DNA of 64,000 bases. It comes from Breviolum minutum Mf 1.05b.01 (taxonomy: Eukaryota; Sar; Dinophyceae; Suessiales; Symbiodiniaceae). Of this stretch, positions 1 to 10,128 are shown one piece after another. The notes beneath the pieces are model-generated. The model saw nothing but the letters and a program-made list of their open reading frames with translations. It did not search any database and was not told the DNA's origin. Within the stretch, counting starts at the first letter, position 1. Every line of letters starts with the position of its first letter. A program made the translations under genes and the position numbers. The stretch covers positions 63,853 to 127,852 of the forward strand of contig DF239805.1 in NCBI GenBank assembly GCA_000507305.1, in the 5' to 3' direction.

Positions 1-24
1 AACATGGAACCGCCCCAACAACTT

Positions 25-251
25 GCAGGTTTGGTTCAGATGATTTTCCTTTTCAATTTGGGCGATTTTTAGGTTCAACATGTCAATTTTCAGGGGTGTA
101 GCCCCAGAAAACAGGCCGAAACCCAAAAGTAAAGGCGTGTCTTCCTTTCCCATCAATTTTCAGGGGCTAGCTTTGTTTACGGAGTGTAAAAAACGAGTGG
201 AAAGACCCCATGTTTTACTTCCATGATTATGGGAGGAAGGGTAAAAAGCAA
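25..251 (+). repeat. left inverted arm of the 2.4-kb unit
   Basis: Reverse complement of 2245-2470. It contains a family-A element with TTTTCAGGGG motifs at 87-96 and 157-166 and ends in a TTACGGAGTGTAA-like terminus near 177-189. The end of the arm also encodes the tail of the minus-strand open frame that stops at 177. Confidence 0.6.
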
Positions 252-475
252 ACCAATGGAGGTGTGGCCAATTTTCTCGCGTTGGATTGGGGCATCCATC
301 CGCCCGTTGGCCTTCTTATACCATCGCACCGCTACAGGTGCAGCAATGCCAAGAGCTTCCAAAGCTTTCTCCAAAACACTGCGCCGTTGTGCCCTGGTGT
401 AACGACGACGTTGATTGGAGGGATGAGTCTTCAACGGGGAATAGCCGTGAATGCCATATCCGCATTTTCATGTTG
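177..475 (-). CDS. exon-like segment, basic helical protein, unrecognised
   Basis: An open minus-strand frame runs from just after a stop near 475 to a stop at 177. The convincing part is 260-475, with the residues RRRYTRAQRRSVLEKALEAL followed by GIAAPVAVRWYKK. It is rich in Arg, Ala and Glu and GC-richer than its surroundings. The short helices with an intervening G-I-A-A-P turn are compatible with a helix-turn-helix DNA-binding segment, but no family is recognised. The last residues are encoded by the left inverted arm, so the reading frame enters the repeat. If the arms are transposon ends, this would be the 3' part of its gene; if not, a host exon disrupted by the repeat. Confidence 0.4.
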
Positions 476-879
476 ATTGGGGGTGATTCCCCATAAAGGA
501 TACACACACCCCGAGTCAAGTAACGCCTGGAACAGCCAACAAAAATTGGTGGTTAGGGTAATAATTAGATGTCTCTCCTTTTTTCCTTTTGGGGGGTGTT
601 TTTAAATTCAAAAGCCATCAGTTTTCGGGGTGTACCTGTTGATGGTTGTGCAAGCCTACCAAGGAGTCTCATTTTGTTGCAGGGTTCTTTACATGTAAGG
701 TGGGGAAATTTTAGCCAATCCGAAGGGTTTGTTTAAGAGAGTTGGTAGGTAGAATATCAAGTAACATGTCAAAAAACCCAATCAGCAGAATACAAGTAAT
801 AACATATGCCACCTACCACCTCTCACTGAAAAGTGCCAGAGCAAGCTTTTTTCTGCCGATTCAATGAGTTTCTTTCGAT

Positions 880-1012
880 TTTTTGGGGTTGATGCGGCGG
901 AAATAAGGGAAGTATCCAAAACGAAAAGTGCATACGTTTGGCTCTGAAATGCGACCCTTTTCCACCATTGCTTCATCCAAGCCGCGATTGAAACCAAGAA
1001 CATCACTCTGTG
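880..1012 (-). CDS. possible short exon
   Basis: Minus-strand frame with residues DVLGFNRGLDEAMVEKGRIS and a charged continuation ending near SEPNVCTF. It lies inside the 2.4-kb unit, upstream of the 177-475 segment in the same orientation. Coding character is suggested only by amino-acid balance; splice sites are not clear. Confidence 0.22.
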
Positions 1013-1308
1013 GGTAACTCCAATTCCACTGCAAACATTTTACCTCAAAAAAGGGACCTTTCCAAAAAAAACAAAAAAACATTTCAAAAACAAATCCATC
1101 AACCAATTACAGTAATTGATGCCATCCATCAACAACAACGACGACAACGGAACCACCCTGCAACCCTTAGTAGGATTTCATTCTCCTACCCACAGGATCC
1201 ATGAACACCATAAAAATAAACAAACTAGACTAAATGTAGGTTTCATGCCGGGACCATTTGCTACCACCACCATCCCACCACCACCAGTGAGTTCATCCCT
1301 TCAGCTAC

Positions 1309-1385
1309 CTGTCGAGCTCTTCCAATTGTACACTTCGAATCACCACGCCCTGGGATAAATATTGACACTCCAAAACTGCATGGTC
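1309..1385 (-). CDS. possible 77-nt exon with AG and GT borders
   Basis: On the minus strand the sequence CTTTCAG precedes 1385 and the sequence CAG|GTAGCTG follows at 1309. The frame between is open (25 codons plus 2 nt) and reads DHAVLECQYLSQGVVIRSVQ plus a short acidic tail. The preceding intron would hold the GTT/AAC microsatellite at 1405-1449. Function unknown. Confidence 0.33.
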
Positions 1386-1404
1386 CTGAAAGCGCCAAGG
1401 TCTG

Positions 1405-1477
1405 GTTGTTGTTGTTGTTGTTGTTGTTGCTGTTGTTGTTGTTGTTGTGGTTGAGGTTGAGGTTGAGGTTGAGGTTG
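1405..1477 (+). repeat. (TTG)n microsatellite followed by (GGTTGA)n
   Basis: About 15 TTG units with one CTG interruption at 1405-1449, then about 4.5 copies of GGTTGA at 1449-1477. It reads as poly-Gln or poly-Asn on the minus strand, but this is best seen as repeat expansion. Confidence 0.9.
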
Positions 1478-1832
1478 TTTTTTTTTGTGTGTTTTTTGTT
1501 TGACATTTGTTGTGGGCTCAAAGAAAACACGGTTGAAGACATGATTTGTCAGGTGAGAGCTTTCTGTTCTTTGCATTCATTCAATCACTGACACAAGCTG
1601 AAGTGCTTGGTTGAAGCTGCAGGTGAAGTCGTTAATTTTGTCACTATGCTTGGAAAACATGATTCTTCAAGAACCTTCCCATTGATCACCCGTCAAAGTG
1701 GTTAGGTTGGTGGTGAAATTGAAAATGACCTCTACGTCATGTTTCAAAACATGACTATTTCATGAGACATTCATTTCAGACATGACATGGTTGACCATAA
1801 TTACCCTTCAAATAGACCTTCAAACAAAACAC

Positions 1833-1994
1833 CTTCTGAAACAGAGCGCTTGAGACGGAATTCTCCAAAGCCTCAACTAAACAAAGCAAACTATCCCTTG
1901 GGTATGTAGCCAATCCACTAGTGCAATGTCTTTTGTGGATATCAGAAATCCATATTTTGACCACTTCATCCCCGGCAATGTTCGTGTCGAGAGA
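1833..1994 (-). CDS. possible 162-nt exon (54 codons, phase 0-0)
   Basis: The minus-strand open frame runs exactly 54 codons between an AG (CGGCAG|TCTCTC at 1994) and a GT (CAGAAG|GTGTTT at 1833). It contains AGDEVVKIWISDIHKRHC and, downstream, YPRDSLLCLVEALENS. The amino-acid mix is that of an ordinary soluble domain. It is the most 5' exon-like block between the inverted arms. No family recognised. Confidence 0.38.
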
Positions 1995-2244
1995 CTGCCG
2001 TTGTATTTTTTCCGGAAGGGGAAATAACCCTTCCACGTCGTACTTTGAGCTGAGTATTCTACTGGATTGTTTTGTACGTCAGGTTTTTTATGCCTTCAGA
2101 AATAAGGGGAGGCAAAACTATCGCAAACAATTGGATCTGGCTTTAGTCTCAAGATAGTGAACGGGTATCATCTTTGGCATGCTTTTCAAACATGCATCTA
2201 GGGACACATCAATATGAAGTTTGGTAGTGAACATCACCCAGAAG

Positions 2245-2470
2245 GCTTGCTCTTTACCCTTCCTCCCATAATCATGGAAGTAAAACATGGGCCTTTCCAA
2301 TAGTAGTTACACTCCGTCAAGCAAAGATAGCCCCTGAAAATTGATGGGAAAGGAAGACAAGGCTTTACTTTTGGGCTTCGGCCTATTTTCTGGGGCTACA
2401 CCCCTGAAACTAACGTTTTGAACCCCAAAAATCACTCAATTGAAAAGAAAAATCATCAACCTGGATTTTT
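2245..2470 (-). repeat. right inverted arm of the 2.4-kb unit
   Basis: Inverted partner of 25-251. The order of blocks is the same: pyrimidine-rich TTTACCCTTCCTCCC, ATCATGGAAGTAAAACATGG, ACACTCCG, GCCCCTGAAAATTGATGG, GGCCTATTTTCTGGGG, ACACCCCTGAAACTAACG, then a T-rich outer flank. Confidence 0.6.
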
Positions 2471-2532
2471 GAGTGGCGTATTAATCTTCCAGGGTGTGCT
2501 CACTTGCCATGGGAGTTTTCATCTTTGGGGAA

Positions 2533-2600
2533 TACCCGCCCTGAAATGAACAACATTTAAAAGCCCCTGAAAATTGATGGTCGGAAGATGAATCATCTAT
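2533..2600 (+). repeat. family-A fragment
   Basis: Half copy with TACCCGCCCTGAAATGAACA and GCCCCTGAAAATTGATGG, adjacent to the right arm of the 2.4-kb unit. Confidence 0.55.
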
Positions 2601-3599
2601 TTTTGGGGCAATGTGATATGTTTTGAAAGGTTAGCCCAAGTTCCAATTCAATTTTGATATGTTTGCTAAATCATCGAAAGCTTTTGGAAGTCGGGTTTCC
2701 AAAACTAATGGGCTACATATCATCTAACTGGCAATGAAAAACTTACCCCATCTGTAGGGACTTGAACAGACTATTGGCAACTAAATTATGTATCCCTAAT
2801 TATCCAATGAGGATGGTTGGAAGATGGTTATTTCTCCAGGGTGTATGGGAGTTTTGGGAAGGCCTATCTTTCAACGTCCCAGCCGTTTTCGTCCCAGATA
2901 TGGAAGTCCTCGGCCCCACACAGGAAGCATCGGTGCCCTGAAAGCCAAAGCGGCTGAAAATTTCCAACCGCAAAAAAGGGGTGCCATGGTGGGGGATTTT
3001 CATTTCAAGATGGTAAATCTGGGATTTATTTGACATCATTTTCAGGTGTATGACCTCATGTTGGTGCATGATATTAACATTTTTTCGAACTTTCTGGTCA
3101 TTTGCAAGGGACAAAAACCATGGAAAAACATTCAATTTCACATATGAACTCCATCCACCTTGTCTTTTCTTTCTTTGGAGGAGTGAGGCAGTCAAATACT
3201 TGAAGTTGTGGCTGTTTACGGAGGACATCCAGCACCAATTCGTTGTATTTCGCCTTCTTTTGGGAAGCTATTTGTGACTGTTTGTGCCTTCCCTTTGGCT
3301 GAATCTATACTACTTTCAATCAATGACAGCTCTGGAATTTTCGGTGACAAACCTAGAAAGGTTGCTAAAGAAGTGATTTGACATCGGTGAGGTATCAGAA
3401 TCATCATGATCTATTGAAAAACAGTGTTTTGTCACAACCCATTTTGAAGAATATGAGTCAGCAATGTTGGTTCATTGTTCTTCTTCAAGTTTTGGGGAGG
3501 TGAAAATAGCGAAAGTATTGAACGTCCACCATCGATGTTGAAACAACTGATCGAAAACAGGTGGCTGCAGAAAAAAAAAGGCACTTCGGCAGATTTTTT

Positions 3600-3719
3600 C
3601 AATGGATTGTACAGTAGTCGTTGCAGGTTGCTTTTTGTTTTGCACCTTTTTCCCTTCAACTGGATTTTAACGTTGGACCTGAGTATATCCTGTCCTTTAT
3701 TTTCATCAATTTCAGTCAA
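3600..3719 (-). CDS. possible exon, Lys-rich
   Basis: Minus-strand frame with TEIDENKGQDILRSNVKIQL and a basic continuation ending in KKSAEVP before a T-tract. The plus strand here also has an open frame of reasonable composition, so strand and reality are both uncertain. Confidence 0.18.
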
Positions 3720-3763
3720 CTAGCCATCACCAGCACAATCAAATCAAGACTAACAACGAAAAA

Positions 3764-3764
3764 G

Positions 3765-3858
<94 letters not shown>
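3764..3858 (+). repeat. (AAC)n microsatellite, about 31 uninterrupted units
   Basis: Pure AAC/ACA trinucleotide array, the longest perfect microsatellite in the window. It generates spurious poly-Asn and poly-Leu open frames on the two strands. Confidence 0.97.
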
Positions 3859-3956
3859 TCTTCTTCCAGCAACCCAAGAAAAAACCCAACCCCGCAACCA
3901 CTTGTCTCAAACTCAAAACCCCCATCAGACCTGCTGGAACAGCAACAGGTGCAGCT

Positions 3957-4250
3957 TCGGTGATCTGAGGCTCCCAGTTTTCACTGAGGTTGGGCATCTC
4001 CTCCGGCGGGAAAAACCCATCAGTGGAATTTTATCAACCCATTCCAATAACTCCAATAACTCGTCCTGATGAACCTGGAACGTTTGTGGTTTTTTGTTAC
4101 CTTTCTTTTTCTCGGATTGGATGTTTGGATTGGATTTCGGAAGCATCAATCAAGACTTTTTGAGCGTCTCGAAGGCAGTTTGGGAAGATTAGAACCCATG
4201 GCAATTCTTGTTGGTCGTTTGAGGTGATTTCTTGATACGGTCTACCAAAA
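3957..4250 (-). CDS. coding-like cluster, one or two exons
   Basis: Two adjacent minus-strand blocks look protein-like. One at about 4110-4250 contains SNDQQELPWVLIFPNCLRDA. One at about 3960-4080 contains HQDELLELLEWVDKIPL. They lie in different frames or are separated by an unplaced short intron. No family recognised. Confidence 0.25.
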
Positions 4251-4299
4251 GTATCAAACAAATCAAAGGCTCCCCATCCTGAACATACAAATTTATAGA

Positions 4300-4420
4300 T
4301 CCGAATATATATATATATATTATATAATCTATGAGCGAAAGACATATATTTGTATATACGAGTATCTATACACTATCTAGTTGCATAAAGAACGTATATA
4401 TATATATATATATCATACCA
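4300..4420. repeat. AT dinucleotide-rich tract
   Basis: Two (AT)n runs, near 4306-4325 and 4397-4414, separated by ATCTATACACTATCTA-like sequence. A similar TATCTATACACT block occurs near 13188-13240. Confidence 0.8.
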
Positions 4421-4689
4421 ACACCGCCCATAAGATGACACAAAACGAACACACAGTTTCATCATTTTTGAAAGATTTTTCCGACACCACCACAGCATGC
4501 AGCTGATTTCACTTTTTGGAGACCCTGACCTTGAAATAAAGGGTGAGAAAACCATCTTTCTGCAGCTGTCCATGACCTGCAGCATGATTTCTTAACAAAC
4601 AATAGTTTGGCAAGTTTCAGAAATGATCCATGGTGATCTGCATTGCGCATGGATAATTTTCTTGACACCTTCATTTCAGAAACGATGGT

Positions 4690-5230
4690 TTAGACAATCA
4701 AATCATCCCATTTTCCTGATGAATATTCAAATATCAAAGGATACTACATATGTACAAATGGATATTCGAAGTCTAACACCATTTAGTCACCTTTACCATA
4801 CCTAAAAAAACTCTCCAATGTCTTCACCCAAAACAGTGTATCAGATCCATCCTTTGATCCAACGGAAAAACATCAGAACTGGGCCTATTCTCAAGAAGAG
4901 TCGTTGCTCGTCCTGGCGGAACACCCCCGGAATGCAAATCTGATGAAGGAAGAGTGCCAGTTGACTTGACATGAAGGTCGTGACAATAGAGTCATGCAAA
5001 ATGCCTAGTTCTCTACGTTTTGAACATGTCTGACTTGAACCTTTACTGAATTGCGTGATTTCAATCCATCAACATCTTTGTCAATGTGATTTCATGAGTC
5101 GACTTAGGCAGTTTTAACCATCGATTCGACGATGAAACAATAGATCAGTAGATTTTCTTTCAATGGAAAAAAAGTATCAAAAGTGAAAAAAAAACAGGAA
5201 CCAACCCGAAATCTAATCAACCACAAAAAG
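4690..5230. other. stretch without a supported gene
   Basis: AT-rich sequence. I see no convincing open frame, repeat family or RNA here. Probably intronic or intergenic. Confidence 0.5.
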
Positions 5231-5234
5231 TCAC

Positions 5235-5300
5235 CCAGCAGTACGACCATCTCCACAGTCTCCTGAACCACTTCTCCTTTCTTCAAAAAGAGAATATCGC
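5235..5300 (-). CDS. possible 66-nt exon, weakly like a cyclic-nucleotide-binding beta strand
   Basis: Minus-strand: acceptor CACGCAG at 5301 onward, donor CTGCTGG|GTGACT ending at 5235. The 21 codons read DILFLKKGEVVQETVEMVV plus LL. The pattern of hydrophobics, then K-K-G-E, then a hydrophobic strand recalls the first strands of cyclic-nucleotide-binding domains (G-D-x-L-x-x-x-G-E). It is far too short to assign the family. Confidence 0.3.
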
Positions 5301-5517
5301 CTGCGTGATGTGAGGTTGGTTCAGGGTGGAATCCACCTTGATGGACAGTTCAATGTGTGACAAATGGTGTTTCGACCCCGAAATCCTAACGTTCACCAGC
5401 ATTTGTACCCAGCTTGTTAAACACTATAGGCTTATTATGAGGATCTTAACATAAGTCGTGAAAAAATATTTGTTATGCAATGAGCTGATGAACTTTTATC
5501 AAAGCTATCATTGAGCT

Positions 5518-5590
5518 GACGATGAAGATGAAGATGAAGACGATGAAGACCATGATGAGGAGGAGGACGAGGAAAATGACAATGATGATT
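5518..5590 (+). repeat. GAT/GAA/GAC-rich low-complexity tract
   Basis: Degenerate trinucleotide repeat (GATGAAGATGAAGA... then GAGGAGGAC). Its Ile/Val-rich translation on the minus strand is probably artefactual. Confidence 0.75.
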
Positions 5591-5599
5591 ATACAAAAC

Positions 5600-5754
5600 C
5601 TGGAATTTCGTGCTAAGAGTCTATACCAAGGAACACCTCTTTGACGAAACATGACCCCGGTACTGACTGTAATTGTAGGGTCAACATCTATCAAAATCAT
5701 CGACTGCTTTCGGGGTGAACCCATGAACCATCCCAACATTTCCAATCCCAACAA
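5600..5754 (-). CDS. possible exon
   Basis: Minus-strand frame with GLEMLGWFMGSPRKQSMILI and then DVDPTITVSTGVMFRQRG. Balanced composition, no stop over about 50 codons before the low-complexity tract. Unrecognised. It may belong with the segments at 5235 and 6062, which share its strand. Confidence 0.28.
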
Positions 5755-5775
5755 AGCGGCTGAGACAGATTTTCC

Positions 5776-5893
5776 TTGGGTGTGGCCCCCTCAGAATAAC
5801 CAGTTGCAAATGAAGGTTTAAGTTGGAATCCCATGCTTAATATGTAATGTCATCCTGGTGGTCACTGGCATCCTGGGAGGGAGCCACACCCAA
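5776..5893 (+). repeat. family-C inverted-repeat element (copy 1)
   Basis: Ends TTGGGTGTGGCCCCCTC and GAGGGAGCCACACCCAA, with the internal block ATGTAATGTCATCCTGGTGG shared with the other family-C copies. Confidence 0.75.
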
Positions 5894-5959
5894 CTTTTCC
5901 CAAGTAAATTCAAGAGCAGTTTTTCAACGAAACCGGTGAGATGAACAGTGAAAAAAATT

Positions 5960-6040
5960 GGTTGGGTAAAGTCCGGAGTCCTTGAACAAAAGTTCCAAAC
6001 CCTTTTGCTTATACGGCTGGATAAGTATAGCTTCACCATA
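5960..6040 (-). CDS. possible short exon
   Basis: Minus-strand frame with the residues EAILIQPYKQKGLELLFKDS. It lies between the family-C element and the small ORF at 6062-6232, same strand. Unrecognised. Confidence 0.25.
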
Positions 6041-6061
6041 TCACTTCAAATAAGCAAGAAA

Positions 6062-6232
6062 TCATTGCACAGGTCGCTTTTTTGGTTGGCCTTCTTCGAT
6101 GGCTGCTGGAACATCCAATAGCATGATACTGGCAGTCTCGTCCTTGTCAACTTGAAGAGTCATTTCCACACAGAAATTGGAAAAAGATGCGATCTCAGAA
6201 TTATGGACGCTCCAAAATCCATGGTGATTCAT
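6062..6232 (-). CDS. 56-codon ORF or terminal exon, unrecognised
   Basis: Open from an ATG at 6232 to a TGA at 6062, preceded by an in-frame stop. The C-terminal half reads MTLQVDKDETASIMLLDVPA and then an acidic-basic tail ending RPVQ. Codons are mixed and the composition is that of a real protein rather than AT-rich noise. It could be a small gene or the last exon of a minus-strand gene whose 5' exons lie to the right. Confidence 0.38.
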   Translation of the reverse strand: MNHHGFWSVHNSEIASFSNFCVEMTLQVDKDETASIMLLDVPAAIEEGQPKKRPVQ

Positions 6233-6239
6233 GGCTGAG

Positions 6240-6960
6240 TTTAGTCATTATTTTGGGGGGGCCCCTTATTTTCAGAAACACCGCAGACACCCAAGGTGGA
6301 AGTAATACAACGGGGAAGTAAGATGTCAAAATCATAAGTTTTTTTAAGGGGATAAAGTTAACAAGTCTCATTTCAACCGATGATTTCCAAACCGACAAAT
6401 TCATTTATTTTGATCAGCAAATTTTGGAAGGGAAACGTGCTTTGCATCTCCCCCAAAAATAATCATCGAATCAAAACCAAGATCCACTCGTAGCAACTGA
6501 TGGAAGGTTTACTGATCCAATTGAAGACTCAAAGCGACCTAAAGTTTGGTAGCACTTAATGATTGAGATTAATTACCCCGGGAAGCAAACGAATGTCCCC
6601 CCAAAAAGGAAGCATTTCAAAAGGAACTTTCATCATGTTTAGTTTTCGGGGAGTAAGTAAATCCATTTTCGATTCACATTTGGGGGTGAGAGGATCGGGT
6701 AATTAGGGTAAAATCAATTCATATCTTGATTTGTTTCGATCTGTCCCTTTTTTCGTCAACCTAAAAGTGATGACACTTGCATCTAATCTTGCAGGCAATT
6801 TTTGGGAAAGCATGGTTGATTCACAAGCCACATGAGCAGTGATCAAAAACCCTTGTGACATTCCAATTAGACTGGTTGGTTAATAGGGATCGTTTTCATT
6901 GGCTTATTATACTCCCTACAAAACTGGATGGATTTCATCCCCTATATCCAACAACCAACC
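6240..6960. other. stretch without a supported gene
   Basis: AT-rich. From about 6838 to 6960 there is one degraded copy of a repeat also seen at 21340-21480, 22985-23100 and 26690-26800 (shared blocks CTTGTGACATTCCA, GGGATC and TATAATCCC-like). Confidence 0.45.
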
Positions 6961-6974
6961 ATTTTTTTTCATTG

Positions 6975-7101
6975 CTCACATGCAACTTTTGATTCCTGGA
7001 TCCTTTGAGGCTTGGCCAAGCGTCTGCTACCCACAGATCTTCGGCGCCGTTGGACCCTTGACGTTTCTCTAAGACCACCACACGCAGTGCGGCACAAGGG
7101 C
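6975..7101 (-). CDS. possible exon after a CACAG acceptor
   Basis: On the minus strand, TTTCACAG is followed at 7101 by an open frame with CAALRVVVLEKRQGSNGAED and then LWVADAWPSLKG. The island is clearly GC-richer than its flanks. A second minus frame over the same bases is also open and Arg-rich, so the frame is not certain. Confidence 0.33.
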
Positions 7102-7120
7102 CTGTGAAAGTTGAAGGTGA

Positions 7121-7460
7121 TCAAAACTGCTGACCTAATGCAAAAATTGGACAGTTTTTGCTGATGTCTAAGTGGGAACATAAGTCTTCTGGTTGTGTAT
7201 TTTTCCCTCGAAATCGAACATTTAAAGAACATGTATCTCTGTGAAATTTGACCAAACCACTGCAACTTACATGGGACCTCAACCATTTTGCCAGAAAATT
7301 GCATCCCAAAGTAGCTATTAGTGGCTCAACCAAGAGATGGGCATCAGTTTGGAACCATAAATGGCTCGCACCCTTGTCGTTTCGAGCCCGAAAACCCCCA
7401 GGTTTGACACCACCTGGGCGCAGCTGCCGTAAAAATGAAGTCATTGAAATCAACTTCCCT
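7121..7460 (-). CDS. possible coding region upstream of the 6975-7101 segment
   Basis: Long minus-strand open frame with SFLRQLRPGGVKPGGFRARN and further ordinary residues down to about 7125. The plus strand is also open across 7248-7520, so the strand is ambiguous. Runs into the ATC microsatellite at its 5' end. Confidence 0.22.
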
Positions 7461-7521
7461 GCGGTTTGTGGTTTTTTTTGGAGTCGAAAATGGGACCAAC
7501 CAGATATGGGCGAAACCAAAA

Positions 7522-7522
7522 C

Positions 7523-7567
<45 letters not shown>
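7522..7567 (+). repeat. (ATC)n microsatellite, about 15 units
   Basis: Perfect ATC/TCA array giving poly-Ile, poly-Met or poly-Asp frames. Confidence 0.95.
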
Positions 7568-7599
7568 TCTGAGGATTGACAGTAACTTTTAATGATATT

Positions 7600-8400
7600 A
7601 ACATCAATCATCACCTAAAGTAAGGTTTCATCTGAAGTAACGTTCTGAATCATCCATTTGTGATGTGGCTTGGGCCTATCGCATCAATAGACGCCTAGGA
7701 ATCTTAAGTAGGAATAGGTCGGAGTCCAAACCCCTGGGAAATTGGAGTTTGCTGGAAGGTCCAATATGATTGGAAATTGGTATGCCACTTGGTGAAATAC
7801 ATTTCTATCGTAATTTACATAAAAAAGGAATGATGGTATGATCCTTGACCATGGTCACTCATGCATTTTTAAAGAATATCTTTCCTGAAAGTTGCAGTCT
7901 TCACGTTGAATTTAGGTCACTCAAAATGAAGGGAGCCAACCGAATCACATATTGGCAGACCACTATTCTATGTCAAGGCCACACTTACGTAAGCAAAGAT
8001 CGTCCAGGTGGTAGTTGCTAGTTGCTTCTTTAAGCAAACAACTGGAATCTAATGCGTTTTGGCGCAGTATAAAAATGATCTACAGCAGCAGTACCTACCC
8101 TCAAGTAAGTGAACATAACAATGGATGTATTTCCTCTTGAAACAGGCGGATTTCCACTACTATGTCACTATGTTGGATTACGGGAGGGTTTACAACCACA
8201 ACTCCTCCATGGGTCCAATTGAGGAAATTGAGTTTTCAGTGGTAGTATGACTATAGAGGTGTTATTCTCCCTCTTTTCTTTTGGGAACGCAATGTTGTTG
8301 AACTGGAAAGTAGTTGATTCATACTACATAAACCATGAACAGCTGAGTTTCGTATCTTTTCGTACCCAGTGTTATCAGGTAAAGAGGTAAGTAAAAACAT
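7600..8400. other. stretch without a supported gene
   Basis: AT-rich sequence without a convincing open frame or repeat family that I can define. Confidence 0.5.
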
Positions 8401-8634
8401 CAAACATGATCATCTTCAGCTCTTCAAAAAATATTCAAATTGAGAATGGTAAATCATCTTTCACTTCTTTCTCCAACATCAAAATCAGTTTACAAACCTT
8501 GGTCAACTTTTCTCCCCTTGAATGGCCGTCAAGTCATCAATGTTTGCATGTCCCACCTAGGCGCCATGGGCATCGCAAAATTCGCAACCGTGAACGGATA
8601 GAGTATAGAGATATCCTTTGAACAAAATGCAGTT

Positions 8635-8870
8635 TTGTCTCATCCAAGACATAGTGAAGAAACTTGGAAACCAGATCTTGACTGTGTTGAAAACTACCAA
8701 CATTGCATTCCATCCACTTTCTTAAACACATCCCTTGAAAGTTGGGTTTTGGAAGGGTCACGGCCATTCTTCGAGGACTTTGAGTTGGTGGCTCCCATGA
8801 ATTTTTGGAACATGCATCAATAGGAACTTCAAGAGCCATACGGAGAACAATCTGAGTTCGTTTTTTGGTA
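8635..8870. CDS. coding-like segment, strand unresolved
   Basis: Minus strand: an open frame with MALEVPIDACSKNSWEPPTQ and QHSQDLVSKFLHYVLDET. Plus strand: an open frame with HSEETWKPDLDCVENYQHCI and RPFFEDFELVAPMNFW. Both have good composition over more than 180 bases, which suggests genuine coding sequence in one orientation. No family recognised. Confidence 0.3.
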
Positions 8871-9009
8871 AAATGATTTCCCAAACAAAAAGACACAACA
8901 ATGTGTAGATATACATCCAAAAGTTGTAAACAACTATGTGCAGCTTCCGTTGCTCACTTTTTCTTTTGCTTGGGTTTTGATGAATTTGGTCAAGCTCTTG
9001 TATCACCTT

Positions 9010-9930
9010 TGAGCCATGCTACATGACACGTAAGACACCATGTTTGTGCTTTGACGCAATTGGTACCTGCAGCATCTTGTTTTTAATGGTGGCTTGCTGC
9101 AAATCAAAGTCATTCTTCAAGCAACAAAATTAAAACATTATTTTTCAGGCTCCAAAAATCTCTCCTAGGACCAAAAAAATATATAGAAAACTGATGAAAA
9201 ATGATATTCAAATTCGTGCGACGATCATGGGCCGATCAAAATATTGAAAATTTAATGAAATGCCATACGATCAATACAGTAAAAAATGTGTGTCTATTTC
9301 TCCAATGGTGGTAAAAGTGAAACCCACGGGTGCTTCCAAATTATTCACCCCCTAAAAAACAACAACTTCTGAGCTTTGGCATCATTTTTTTTTGCGCCGC
9401 GATTTTGGCAACCCAGTCTTTTGCTGTCCGTGGAAATCGAGTTTCTCCATGTCGTGTCTGGTCGACGACTCCAAGGTATACGAACTGGACAGTCAAGAGT
9501 CAGTCAGGGTTTCTGTGGTCACTGGTTGTTAAGTGGTTGTAATGTCATTCCTTAGCCACCGGATGGGAAACGTCCTACCAATTTTTATAAATGAAAACGA
9601 TTATCTTCAACAACTTCCCAAACAGTTTGCAGTTAGAAAGATGCCATCCTAAAACAAGAGCAGAACATTTGTAGCTAGCCATTTTCAGAGTTCAGGTCTT
9701 TTATGTTCTTCGTTTCACTAATGGTATTGCTATTTCGAACTATAAATAAGCATCTCCAAATCCATGCTTTATGGTATCCTGGTATTCTGAACAAAAAAAG
9801 GTATCAACCACAAGAAGAAATTCACATTTTAGACATTCGGGTCCTGCCTAGACACAGTAGCAATGGATAGTGAACTTTTCGTACAGGTCCCCTATGAAAA
9901 AATTAGCGATGACCATTTTCCCACAGTGAA
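9010..9930. other. stretch with little coding signal
   Basis: AT-rich. A small GC-richer patch at 9395-9480 has an open plus-strand frame ending at a CCAAG|GTATAC donor-like site, too short to call. Confidence 0.4.
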
Positions 9931-9954
9931 CCGGGGTTGAAAGGCCGTCCATTT

Positions 9955-10128
9955 TTTTTGACGAAAAACATCAAAGATCTCAACACTCAACTCTTCAAAT
10001 GTCCGAGTCCTGGAGTGGAATACCCCCTCAATGCTCGGCTGAGACTAAACCAAGTTGGATTCGAATACCCAGTTTGGAAACAAATCGCCCCCGTCCACGA
10101 GACGGCTGATGACTTAGATTTTCTGTAG
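9955..10128 (+). CDS. possible 3'-terminal exon
   Basis: Plus-strand frame ending in TAG at 10126-10128. It reads NTQLFKCPSPGVEYPLNARL and then FEYPVWKQIAPVHETADD with an acidic end. The composition and GC rise over the flanks support coding. A family-D repeat starts directly after the stop. Unrecognised. Confidence 0.4.
   Translation, partial: FLTKNIKDLNTQLFKCPSPGVEYPLNARLRLNQVGFEYPVWKQIAPVHETADDLDFL

Larger units (their letters stand above)
25..2470. mobile_element. 2.4-kb unit bounded by long inverted arms, candidate DNA transposon
   Basis: The segment 25-251 is matched in reverse complement by 2245-2470 over about 225 bases at roughly 80 percent or better by eye. The shared parts include a stretch reading CATGATTATGGGAGGAAGGG in the left arm and a family-A type element in each arm (81-188 and 2308-2416). 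Homology extends beyond the family-A element on both sides, so the arms are not just two independent copies of the short repeat. Four protein-like minus-strand segments lie between the arms. It may be an autonomous or formerly autonomous terminal-inverted-repeat transposon. It may instead be two oppositely oriented copies of a longer repeat in introns of a host gene. I could not define target-site duplications. Confidence 0.45.

Noticed and set aside
3621-3997. Poly-Asn and poly-Leu ORFs over the AAC array
   Set aside because: Artefacts of the trinucleotide repeat.
7121-7607. ORFs with poly-Met or poly-Asp starts
   Set aside because: The homopolymers come from the ATC array; only the unique part is kept, at low confidence.
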